From Rhodanobacteraceae bacterium (lineage in GTDB: Bacteria; Pseudomonadota; Gammaproteobacteria; Xanthomonadales; Rhodanobacteraceae), in contig JAEUPP010000038.1 of NCBI GenBank assembly GCA_016790075.1, forward strand, positions 62,001-126,000: 64,000 bases of DNA, read 5' to 3'. The notes under the pieces were generated by a model. The model was not told where the DNA came from, did not search any database, and saw nothing but the letters and a program-made list of their open reading frames with translations. The position numbers and the translations under genes were made by a program. Shown here piece after piece: positions 39,321 to 47,311 of the stretch (position 1 is its first letter; each line of letters opens with the position of its first letter).

Positions 39321-39602
39321 TCAGGCGGTGCCGAAGTGTTGCACAAGGCGCTTCTGGATTTCCTTCTCCACGGCGGGCTTGAGCATCGTCAGCAGAAACC
39401 CGAGTTCGGCGGTCACGTGTACCAGTCCCTTCTCCAGGGCAATCTTGCCGTTCACGCCGGAGCGCTCAAAGTGCAGCACGTTGCCTTTCCACCCCCAGGT
39501 CAGGTCGAATTTCCTGGAGATTTCTTCAGCCACTTCCGTCACGGCAATCTTGGCTTCCTTGACGGGCTTGGCATGCTTGTGGCGGATATCGATCGAGGGC
39601 AT
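39321..39602 (-). CDS. Polyhydroxyalkanoic acid system family protein
   Basis: A 93-residue conserved protein of the PHA_gran_rgn (TIGR02610) type: PSIDIRHKHAKPVKEAKIAVTEVAEEISRKFDL, WKGNVLHFERSGVNGKIAL and LVHVTAELGFLLTML, ending with VEKEIQKRLVQHFG. The family is found near phasin and PHA synthase genes; its molecular role is unclear. Here it precedes the patatin and phasin genes on the same strand, giving a small PHA granule group. No phaC synthase is in the window. Confidence 0.88.
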   Translation of the reverse strand: MPSIDIRHKHAKPVKEAKIAVTEVAEEISRKFDLTWGWKGNVLHFERSGVNGKIALEKGLVHVTAELGFLLTMLKPAVEKEIQKRLVQHFGTA

Positions 39603-39778
39603 TGCTGGTTTCCGCTATGAAGAATAAACAAGGCTTGTGGCCGGGGAGCTTTGCACTATGATGCCCGAGGCCGCGTAGTCGGCGTGATGCAGTGCCGCAT
39701 GCGGCCACGATTGCGGCGAGGGCGCGCATTTCAAGCCGGCGACCGCAAGACCGTCAACAGGCAGGGGGTGGGGCTGAC

Positions 39779-40444
39779 GTGCATTCGAGATTGCTGTTGT
39801 GGGCGGTTATGTCGATACCCTGCGTCGCCGGCGCTGCGACGATAGAAGGGCGGATCACGCTGACGCTCGACGGCAAGGAGCTCCGGCCTGAAGAAGCGGC
39901 CGAAGCCGTCGTCTATTTCCGGCCTGCGACTCCGATTCCAGTTGCCGCGGCCAAGCGGCCGATCGAGATGGTCACGCTGCGCAAGCAGTTCGCTCCGCGC
40001 ATCTTGCCGATCACCGTGGGCACGGAGGTTCGCTTCCCGAACCAGGATCCTATCCTGCACAACGCCTTCTCGACCTCGAAAGATAACGGCTTCGACATCG
40101 GTCTGTACGGCCAGGGCGAGGGCAAGGCGCAGCGCTTCGACCATGCGGGCTATGTCCGTGTCTACTGCAACGTACATCACTCGATGGTCGGCCACATCCT
40201 CGTTCTTGATACGCCTTTTTTTGTACGGCCCGATGCGTCGGGAAAGTTCCGCCTCAAGGATCTGCCTGCGGGCAAGGGAGATCTCGTGATCTGGCTGGAT
40301 CGCGCGACGCCATGGCATGCCGAGGTGGTTGCCGGCAAGGCCGAGCCGGTGGCGATCAGGCTTGAACTTGCGCAAAAAAAGATTCCGCCACACATGAACA
40401 AGTTCGGCAAGCCCTATGGCAGGAGCAGCGATGGCGGCTATTGA
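39779..40444 (+). CDS. Periplasmic cupredoxin-like protein (methylamine-utilisation-type)
   Basis: A 221-residue secreted protein. GTG 39779 is preferred because it opens a signal peptide (MHSRLLLWAVMSIPCVAGA); the earlier ATG at 39692 gives a long Arg-rich leader. A plastocyanin-like core follows: VTLRKQFAPRILPITVGTEVRFPNQDP, then the type 1 copper ligands His94 (LHNAF), Cys130, His133 and Met136 (YCNVHHSMVGHILV). A C-terminal beta region (GKFRLKDLPAGKGDLVIW) resembles a carboxypeptidase-regulatory-like fold. It is the first gene of a four-gene run; its end overlaps the kinase start by 14 nt. Likely a copper-binding electron carrier or sensor partner. Confidence 0.8.
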   Translation: MHSRLLLWAVMSIPCVAGAATIEGRITLTLDGKELRPEEAAEAVVYFRPATPIPVAAAKRPIEMVTLRKQFAPRILPITVGTEVRFPNQDPILHNAFSTSKDNGFDIGLYGQGEGKAQRFDHAGYVRVYCNVHHSMVGHILVLDTPFFVRPDASGKFRLKDLPAGKGDLVIWLDRATPWHAEVVAGKAEPVAIRLELAQKKIPPHMNKFGKPYGRSSDGGY

Positions 40445-43145
40445 GCGGCAGCGGCGTCAAGGCGGATTCGCGCTGCCGCTGGCAATTCGCTTTTTTCTCG
40501 CGATGGCGCTGATGATCGTACTCGCCGTCAGTGCGGCGATCGTGGTGACCTATGTGCAGGGCAAGCGCATCGCGGATAGGGCCATCGGCAAGACACTCGC
40601 GACCAGCCAGGCGGCCCAGCGCGAGTTTGAACAGCATCGCCTGGAGCAGCTGGAACTGAGCCTGCGTCTGGTGGCCTCCGATGCGAGCTTCGTCAAGTAC
40701 ATCGCTGACGCCAACAGCACGAGCAATCTACCGGGGCTCGGCGGTGATGCTGCGCCCGACACGGTGTCGATGCGTGATCTTCTCGGCGACCGGCAGAAAG
40801 ACATAGGCTTCAGCCTCGGCATACTGCTCGATGGCAAGGGCGAGGTGCTCGCTCGCACCGATCAGACCGAGGCGTTTACCGAATCTCTGGCGGCTGACCC
40901 GCTGGTCGCGCCGGCGCTGGCCGAAGTCCGGCCGCTCAGCGGCTACTGGCGGCTCGACGGCAAGCTCTATCAGGCCGCAATCGTGCCGCTGGCGCAGGAC
41001 CAGAACGTGGCAGGCTTTCTGCTGCTCGCTCAGGCCGTGGACGACACGCTGGCAAGAAAAGTAGCCCAGGTCAGTGGCGCCGAGATCGCGTTCTGGATGC
41101 CGCTGGGCGGCAAGCCGGCCCTGGTTGCGACCTCGCTGGATGCACCGCTGGCGGCCGCACTGCGCGAGCGCATTGGCGCCAGCGGCAGCCTGCCGGCGAC
41201 AGGTGCTGGCGCAGAGGACACGCATCTTGACCTGACCGGCCAGGACTGGGTCACACGTGCATCACCGACGGCGGCGGCCGATGCCGCTGATCTGGGCAAG
41301 GTCATGGTGCTGGCTTCGTCAGAACAGGTCATTGCGAGCTACCGGGCGATCCTCAACAGCGTGCTGCTGGGCGGGTTGATAACGATGCTGCTCGCGCTGC
41401 CGCTGTCGTACCTGATATCCAAGGGCATATTGCGGCCTGTTTCGGCCATGGCTGCTGCGGCGGAGCAGGCGGCCGCCGGCAATTTCCAGACCCGTCTGGG
41501 CATGCAGGGCCAAGGCCAGGACGAGCTTGCGCGGCTTGCCCGTGCTTTTGATTCGCTGCTGTCGGATCTGCGTGAAAAGAGCGACATGGAAGGTTATGTC
41601 GGCAATCTCGCACGCTTCCTGCCCGAGCCCGGACAGGAAGGCTCTGGCCTGAGTGTGCACACTCAACCGCTGTCGACCGTGATTCCCGCCCGCCGCGAGT
41701 CGGCTGTGTTGCTCGGTCTGGAGTACCGGCATCTGCTGACTGTTCCGGCGCAGACACCGCCGGAACAGGTTGTCGACGACAACACCCAGGTGCATGCCCG
41801 CCTCAGCGCCGCCGCGGCGCAGCGCGGCGCCCTGTGCCTGCGCGGGCCCGGTGCGCGCTGGACGCTGGCCTTCAGTGGCCTGGGACGTCTGAACGATGCG
41901 CTGAGCGTGCTGCGTGACGAGCTCGCAGCCACGCCGGCGCCGGCGGCGGCGCTGGCCGATGGTCCTGTGGTATTGGCAGATTCCGGCAGCGGCGCGCAGC
42001 TGATTGGTGCCGTCCAGGTGCAGATCGACAGGTTGCTCTGTGATGCCGCTCCGGGTCAGGTCCTTGCCGGCCGCAGTAGCGGTGAGTCCCTGCGCAGTGA
42101 ATTTGGTGCGGATGCGGTCAGCGTTGCGACCGGAGGTTTCAGCAGCAAGCAGTACTACGCGCCGGCCAGGGAACTGTTGCAGCGTCTGCCCGCGCCGGTT
42201 GCGCCGGCGTCACCGGCAGATGAGGACAATGCCACCGTGCCGCGGGGCGTTGCCGCGATCACGCCGCGTGCGTCCGGTTCCGCCGCCGCGCCGATGCGTG
42301 CTGGGCGTGACAGCGGTGAACTCGCGCCAGGGGCGACCCTGGGCGGACGTTATCGCGTGCTGTCGGTGCTCGGTGCCGGCGGCATGGGCGTGGTCTACAA
42401 GGCGCACGACCTTGAACTCGACGATGTGGTCGCACTCAAGATGCTCAAGCCCGGCGCATTGCTTGACGCCGAGCAGTTGGACCGCCTCAAGAGCGAGATC
42501 AAGCTCGCGCGCCGCATTACCCATCCGAATGTGTTGCGCACGTTCGACTTCGGCGAGGTCAACGGCTTGCCCTATATCTCGATGGAATATGTGCGTGGCA
42601 TGACTTTGCGTTATCTGCTGCGGGAGGCCAAGCGCGTGCCTTACTCCGCCGGCTTGCGCATTGCACGCCAGCTTGCTGCGGGCCTGGCAGCCGCGCATGA
42701 AGTGGGCGTGCTGCACCGGGACATAAAACCTGAAAACCTGATTCTCGAAGCCAATGGCAACGCCAAGCTCATGGATTTTGGCATCGCACGGCCTGCCCGC
42801 CGAGCGACTCCCGGACATACCCAGCCCGGCACCTTCCTGGGCACTCCTAACTATTGCGCGCCTGAGCAACTGGCAGGCGAGGAAGTTGACGAGCGGGCGG
42901 ACATCTATTCCTGCGGTGTTCTGATGACCGAAATGTTTTGCGGCGCGTTGCCGTTCAGTGGTTCAAACACCATGGAGATCTATATGGCGCAGATGCAAGC
43001 CGAGCCCGCACGGCCGTCGACACTGTGGCCGGAGATCCGGCCCGAACTGGAAACGCTGATCCTCAAGTGCCTGCAGCGTAATCGCAACGACCGGCCCGCC
43101 AGCGCCGCCGAGCTGGCCGTAGCTCTGGCACAGCTGAGGGCCTGA
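40431..43145 (+). CDS. Membrane Ser/Thr protein kinase with periplasmic sensor, HAMP and degenerate cyclase domain
   Basis: A 904-residue kinase with an unusual layout: TM1 (~18-42), a ~265-residue periplasmic sensor (CACHE-like), TM2 (~306-330), HAMP (~331-383), a region (~422-583) that aligns by eye with class III nucleotide cyclases but lacks their metal-binding residues (AVLLGLEYR...; GPVVLADSGSGAQLIG; DAAPGQVLAGRSSGESL), and a C-terminal Hanks kinase (~636-904). The kinase core looks active: GAGGMGVV, VALKMLK, HRDIKPENLIL, DFGIARP, NYCAPEQ and DIYSCGVLM. AGGAG before ATG 40431 sets the start. It is translationally coupled to the cupredoxin and followed 2 nt later by a porin. The tandem FHA protein at 44326 is a likely phospho-target. 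Confidence 0.88.
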   Translation: MAAIERQRRQGGFALPLAIRFFLAMALMIVLAVSAAIVVTYVQGKRIADRAIGKTLATSQAAQREFEQHRLEQLELSLRLVASDASFVKYIADANSTSNLPGLGGDAAPDTVSMRDLLGDRQKDIGFSLGILLDGKGEVLARTDQTEAFTESLAADPLVAPALAEVRPLSGYWRLDGKLYQAAIVPLAQDQNVAGFLLLAQAVDDTLARKVAQVSGAEIAFWMPLGGKPALVATSLDAPLAAALRERIGASGSLPATGAGAEDTHLDLTGQDWVTRASPTAAADAADLGKVMVLASSEQVIASYRAILNSVLLGGLITMLLALPLSYLISKGILRPVSAMAAAAEQAAAGNFQTRLGMQGQGQDELARLARAFDSLLSDLREKSDMEGYVGNLARFLPEPGQEGSGLSVHTQPLSTVIPARRESAVLLGLEYRHLLTVPAQTPPEQVVDDNTQVHARLSAAAAQRGALCLRGPGARWTLAFSGLGRLNDALSVLRDELAATPAPAAALADGPVVLADSGSGAQLIGAVQVQIDRLLCDAAPGQVLAGRSSGESLRSEFGADAVSVATGGFSSKQYYAPARELLQRLPAPVAPASPADEDNATVPRGVAAITPRASGSAAAPMRAGRDSGELAPGATLGGRYRVLSVLGAGGMGVVYKAHDLELDDVVALKMLKPGALLDAEQLDRLKSEIKLARRITHPNVLRTFDFGEVNGLPYISMEYVRGMTLRYLLREAKRVPYSAGLRIARQLAAGLAAAHEVGVLHRDIKPENLILEANGNAKLMDFGIARPARRATPGHTQPGTFLGTPNYCAPEQLAGEEVDERADIYSCGVLMTEMFCGALPFSGSNTMEIYMAQMQAEPARPSTLWPEIRPELETLILKCLQRNRNDRPASAAELAVALAQLRA

Positions 43146-43147
43146 TC

Positions 43148-44263
43148 ATGCGCGCAATCAAGCTCGACATCGTTTGCCTGGCGTTTGCAGCGATTGCGCT
43201 GACAGCAGCCATTGCCGGTGCTGCGCACGCCCAGGACAGCATTCTTGATGCCAGCACAGAAGAGGCAGAGCCGGCTTCACACTGGAGCTGGTTTGGCGAC
43301 CTTCAGCTGCGTTATGACCATGTCGAGGGATTGCCCAACGACCGCATCGTGAACCGCTGGCGTGGGCGAGGGCACCTCGGGGGCGAGTTCGTTGCCATGC
43401 CAGAACTCAGTTTCGGCGCAGCGATTGAGCTTGCGCAGGGTAGCGATGACAACGCGGACAACGTCATCAACAACGATAATGCGCGTAGCAACCATGCCGC
43501 TGCGAATCAGCTCTGGATGCGCTGGCAGCCGTCGGAAAACACCCGCGTGCAGCTCGGCAAAGCGGCGTTTCCGCTCGAACTGACGCCACTGACCTGGGAT
43601 GCCGACCTGCGCCCGGTTGGCATCAGCCTGCGCCAGTCCATCGCGCTGGGGGACTACAGCCGTATCCAGTTCGATGTTGGTGGTTTTGCACCGCAGCACT
43701 ATTTTGGCGATGAGTCGCGGCTGGCGGCGGCGCAGCTTTCCTGGCGCTGGCATGAAGGCGCGCCGACGAATGCGGCAGTGATGCTGAGTTACCTCAACTT
43801 CTCGGACTTGGATGAACTCACCCGACGAGGGCTGACACGAACGAATCGGCGCCTCCCCCAGCAGGGCCCGCTGCTCAGCGACTACCGCTTGCTCGACTTG
43901 CTGGTCGTCGGGCGCACAGCGCTTGGCGACTGGCCGCTCGAAGCGCGCCTGGATCTGGTGCGTAACCTTGGCGCTGACGATCAGCGTGACGGCGCGCGCT
44001 TTAGTCTCGTGCTCGGTAGCCGCCTGCTGCCGCGCGGCTGGGAGTTGGGCTACTCCATTCAACGCATACAGCGTGATGCAGTGCTGGCTGCATTCAACGA
44101 GGACGACTGGTGGTTCCACAGCTACGTACGTGGCGTCATGCCCTGGGTCGGTTACGGAATCAACGAGCGCTGGAACCTGAGGCTGGCGCTGTTTCACGAG
44201 CAGCGTGGCGGCTTGCCTCGATATACGGACCGTATTCTGTTCGACATCGGCGCACGCTGGTAA
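43148..44263 (+). CDS. Outer-membrane beta-barrel protein (porin-like)
   Basis: A 371-residue protein with a Sec signal peptide ending AGAAHA. Alternating amphipathic strands run through the mature protein (GDLQLRYDHVEG, NQLWMRWQPSENTRVQLGKAAFPLEL, SRIQFDVGGFAPQHYFG, GWELGYSIQRIQ, WNLRLALFHEQRG), and it ends in an outer-membrane sorting sequence with terminal Trp (DRILFDIGARW). The family is not certain; alginate-export-like or phosphate-selective porin-like barrels are closest in style. It starts 2 nt after the kinase stop, so it is certainly in the same transcript. Its cargo is unknown. Confidence 0.8.
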   Translation: MRAIKLDIVCLAFAAIALTAAIAGAAHAQDSILDASTEEAEPASHWSWFGDLQLRYDHVEGLPNDRIVNRWRGRGHLGGEFVAMPELSFGAAIELAQGSDDNADNVINNDNARSNHAAANQLWMRWQPSENTRVQLGKAAFPLELTPLTWDADLRPVGISLRQSIALGDYSRIQFDVGGFAPQHYFGDESRLAAAQLSWRWHEGAPTNAAVMLSYLNFSDLDELTRRGLTRTNRRLPQQGPLLSDYRLLDLLVVGRTALGDWPLEARLDLVRNLGADDQRDGARFSLVLGSRLLPRGWELGYSIQRIQRDAVLAAFNEDDWWFHSYVRGVMPWVGYGINERWNLRLALFHEQRGGLPRYTDRILFDIGARW

Positions 44264-44325
44264 TCCCCCGGGGACCTCGTGCTAAATTGCCACCGCGTTA
44301 TTCAACGGAGTGGGCCGGTTAGCTG

Positions 44326-45213
44326 ATGGAAATTCGCGCGCGCTTGAGCTTTCCCAACGGCGAGCACCCGGACTTCGTGCTGGCGCCTGGCGTTTGTGGA
44401 ATAGGCTCCGATAGGAACAACCAGGTCGTGCTCGAAGGCGGCGGCGTCGCACCGCACCACGTGCGCCTGGAGGTCGACGGGCGAGGCCTGACGCTCAGCG
44501 TGCTCGACTCACGTGCCCACACGCACTTGAATGCGCGTCCGGTGCGCGAGAAAGGGATTGTCCGGCTCGGCGATATACTCAGTGTCGATACCGTGCAGAT
44601 TATCGTGAAGCCCGAGCGTGACGAAGTCATCCGCACTTCGGTGCCCAGTGAAAGCACGTTCCCGGCCGATGCCGAAACACGTGCACGAACGGTACCGCCC
44701 AAGGTCGTGCTGCGCGGTGTTTCCGGCGCCCAGTTCGGCCGCATTGTGCCGGTGCGCGGCCGGCTCACGATAGGTCGCGGCGGCGAATGTGACCTCGTGC
44801 TTGACGAGCCTGAAATGTCGCGTCGCCACGCGATGATCGAGAACAACGGCGACGGAATCTATCTGCGCGATCTCGGCTCATCCAACGGCACCTTCGTCAA
44901 TGGCGTGCAGGTGCGAGACGCGGTGCTGCATCCCGGTGATCAGATCGCATTCGACCGCACCCGCTTCCTGCTCGAAGCGCCAGGCCTGCCGCTGCGGGGC
45001 GAACTCGTCGAAGAACGCAATCCGGGTTTTGCACCAGCGATTACGCAGACCATGCAGGCGGTGACCTTGCCCGAGCCAGCGGCCAACAAGCCCAAGCCTG
45101 AAGCGGTGCAGGCCGTCGAAGTTGACGTGAACCGCAACGAGATCTGGTGGCTTATTGGCGCTGCTGCTGCTATCGGCAGTGCTATCGCGCTGTTGCTGCT
45201 GTTTGGGTTTTAG
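44326..45213 (+). CDS. Tail-anchored protein with two FHA domains
   Basis: A 295-residue cytosolic protein. FHA1 (~20-90) is variant (GIGSDRNNQVVLEGGGVAPHHVRL). FHA2 (~140-215) is canonical, with all phosphothreonine-binding positions (IGRGGECDLVLDEPEMSRRHAMI, LRDLGSSNGTFVNG). A flexible linker leads to one C-terminal membrane helix (IWWLIGAAAAIGSAIALLLLFGF) that would anchor it in the inner membrane facing the cytosol. It lies 62 nt after the porin gene, so it can read phosphothreonine on the kinase encoded upstream or on its substrates. Confidence 0.9.
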   Translation: MEIRARLSFPNGEHPDFVLAPGVCGIGSDRNNQVVLEGGGVAPHHVRLEVDGRGLTLSVLDSRAHTHLNARPVREKGIVRLGDILSVDTVQIIVKPERDEVIRTSVPSESTFPADAETRARTVPPKVVLRGVSGAQFGRIVPVRGRLTIGRGGECDLVLDEPEMSRRHAMIENNGDGIYLRDLGSSNGTFVNGVQVRDAVLHPGDQIAFDRTRFLLEAPGLPLRGELVEERNPGFAPAITQTMQAVTLPEPAANKPKPEAVQAVEVDVNRNEIWWLIGAAAAIGSAIALLLLFGF

Positions 45214-45274
45214 CAAGCCGGCTCAGCGCGCTGGCGATCGGCGCAGATTCGATCAGTACGCAGCCGTGCGGCAC

Positions 45275-45922
45275 TTACTGAGGTCTGCGCGTCGGCAAGG
45301 TCCCGGTGCGTAGCCGTCGGGCGAGTGCACTCCACGGCAAGCGCAGTGCCATCAGGACCAGGTAGATCACGCCATAGAGCAAGGGCTCCTGGTTGGCGAA
45401 CTTCTGGCCCGACTTGACCAGCCAGAGATAGTGCAGCACGGCGCAAAGACCGACGAGATAGACCGTCTTGTGCAATGACGACCAGTGGCGGCCGAGACGG
45501 CGCATCATGGCCTGGGTTGAAGTCAGGGCCAGAGGCACCAGCATGAGCCAGGCGAGGAAACCCATCGTGATATAGGGGCGTTTGACGATTTCGTCGAACA
45601 ACTGCCGCCAGAAGCCGCCGAGATCGATAACGAGATAAATACCCAGATGCAGGCTTGCGTAAAAGAACGCGAACAGCCCGAGCATGCGGCGAAAGCGCAA
45701 CAGCACCGGTAGGCCGGTGATCTGACGCAACGGTGTCACGGTCAGTGTTGCCAACAGCAGGCGTAGCGCCCAGTCGCCGCTGCGCCGTTCGAGTACCGCA
45801 ACGGGATCAGGGCCCAGTGTCTGCCGGTATACATCCCAGACCAGCAGTGCGAACGGCAGCAGGCACAGGCTGAATAGCGTGAGCTTGGCCAGGGCGATGC
45901 GTGGATCCTTAGGGCGTTTCAT
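45275..45922 (-). CDS. msrQ: Protein-methionine-sulfoxide reductase haem-binding subunit
   Basis: Inner-membrane b-haem protein that passes electrons from the quinone pool to MsrP. The protein is 215 residues from ATG 45922. It has about six membrane helices and conserved haem-ligand histidines (FFYASLHLGIYL, RRLGRHWSSLHKTVYLVGLCAVLHYLWLV). It pairs with msrP directly upstream on the same strand, with an 84-nt gap; its stop faces the FHA gene. Confidence 0.95.
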   Translation of the reverse strand: MKRPKDPRIALAKLTLFSLCLLPFALLVWDVYRQTLGPDPVAVLERRSGDWALRLLLATLTVTPLRQITGLPVLLRFRRMLGLFAFFYASLHLGIYLVIDLGGFWRQLFDEIVKRPYITMGFLAWLMLVPLALTSTQAMMRRLGRHWSSLHKTVYLVGLCAVLHYLWLVKSGQKFANQEPLLYGVIYLVLMALRLPWSALARRLRTGTLPTRRPQ

Positions 45923-46006
45923 TGCTCTCCCTGGCGGCGCAGAACAATCATTGCAAAGTGAGTTCGCTACTTGCACTCGTGGTGAAACGCCGCATTAGCG
46001 AGCTGC

Positions 46007-46996
46007 TCAGAAGTTTGCGCGCAGATCCATGCCCGCGTAGAGCGCGGCAACATCCTCGGCATAACCGTTGAACGGCAAGGTGGCAATGCGTTGCGAAAAC
46101 AGACTGCTTCCGTTTCCCGCGATACGCCGTTCGCTGGCCTGGGTCCAGCGCGGATGATCGACAGCGGGATTCACGTTCGAGTAGAAACCGTATTCATTCG
46201 CTGCGGCGAGATTCCATGAGGTCGCCGGCTGCCGCTCCCAGAACTCTATGCGCACTATCGATTTGGCCCCCTTGAAACCATATTTCCATGGCACGACCAG
46301 CCGTAGCGGCGCGCCGTTCTGATTGGGTAGCTCGCGACCATACAGGCCGACCGCAAGCAAGCTCAGCGGATGCATGGCTTCGTCAATGCGCAGCGCCTCA
46401 CGATAGGGCCAGTCAAGCACCGGATAGGCCAGGCCGGGCATCTCCGAGGGGCGATTCACGGTAGTGAACGCGACATATTTTGCGCGCGAAGTAGGGCGGA
46501 AGCGCGCAAGGCATTCACCTAGCGGTATTCCTATCCACGGAATCACCATCGACCAGGCCTCAACACAGCGATGACGATAGACGCGTTCTTCGAGGGTATG
46601 TGGCTTCAACAGGTCTTCGAGCGTGAATTGACCGATGAGTTCGGCATGTCCTGCAACCTCTATCGTCCAGGGCTTGGGTCTGAAGCGGCCCGAATGGCGC
46701 GCCGGTGAACTCTTGTCGGTGCCGAATTCATAGTAATTGTTGTAGCTGGTCGCGTCGTTCCAGCTAGTGAGTGCTTCGGCTGTCTGCCAGCGCTCGTTGC
46801 GTTTGGCCTGCAGTGGCTTGCCGGCCGCAGTATCGGAGGCCGGCGCAGCGGCCTGGCCTGGTTCGCTGTCACCGCAGCCGGTAACCAGCAGTGGTGCGGC
46901 CAGACCCAGCGTGTGCAAAAACTCGCGCCGCCGCCAGTACACGGACTCGGGCGTGATTTCGGAGCTGGCAATCGGTTTGCTGCGGAATCGTTGCAT
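46007..46996 (-). CDS. msrP: Protein-methionine-sulfoxide reductase catalytic subunit
   Basis: Periplasmic molybdenum enzyme that repairs methionine sulfoxide in exported proteins. The protein is 329 residues from ATG 46996. A Tat signal is visible (RRREFLHTLGLAAPLLVTGC). The molybdopterin-ligating Cys lies in YRHRCVEAWSMVIPWIGIPLG, with LPNQNGAPLRLVVPWKYGFKGAKSIV and SNVNPAVDHPRWTQASERRI typical of the family. The signal ends in a lipobox-like LVTGC, which would make it a Tat-exported lipoprotein, unusual for MsrP. It is divergent from the five-PAS protein. Confidence 0.95.
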   Translation of the reverse strand: MQRFRSKPIASSEITPESVYWRRREFLHTLGLAAPLLVTGCGDSEPGQAAAPASDTAAGKPLQAKRNERWQTAEALTSWNDATSYNNYYEFGTDKSSPARHSGRFRPKPWTIEVAGHAELIGQFTLEDLLKPHTLEERVYRHRCVEAWSMVIPWIGIPLGECLARFRPTSRAKYVAFTTVNRPSEMPGLAYPVLDWPYREALRIDEAMHPLSLLAVGLYGRELPNQNGAPLRLVVPWKYGFKGAKSIVRIEFWERQPATSWNLAAANEYGFYSNVNPAVDHPRWTQASERRIAGNGSSLFSQRIATLPFNGYAEDVAALYAGMDLRANF

Positions 46997-47062
46997 AAGG
47001 TGATTGGACTCGGAATTTGGTTTCTTGATTGATGTGGTCCGCTTGCGCCAATGACTGCGCCA

Positions 47063-47098
47063 AGAGTGATTGCCCAATCCCCCGGTATTGATCACTCT
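47063..47098. promoter_or_regulatory. Inverted repeat in the msrP / PAS-GGDEF-EAL divergent region
   Basis: AGAGTGAT (47063-47070) and ATCACTCT (47091-47098) form a perfect 8-bp inverted repeat with a 20-nt spacer, in the 315-nt region 46997-47311 between divergent genes. No other gene is seen in that region. It may be an operator for msrP; no known regulator consensus was recognised. Confidence 0.35.
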
Positions 47099-47311
47099 GA
47101 ACGCCGCGGCGACCGGAGCGCCAGCATTTCACCGATCTGCACAAGCCGCCGTCAGGGCTGCAACGCCCTACCGCGGATAGGGGCTTTGACCTCTTCCGGC
47201 CGGGCCCGTTTTGCGAGCAGACCGGCCAGGCCGCCGGGATCTTTCAAAGGGCTCTGGCGATGCGGACTGCCCTCGCTATACTGGCGCGAAATTGGTCGAT
47301 GTCGAGTGACG

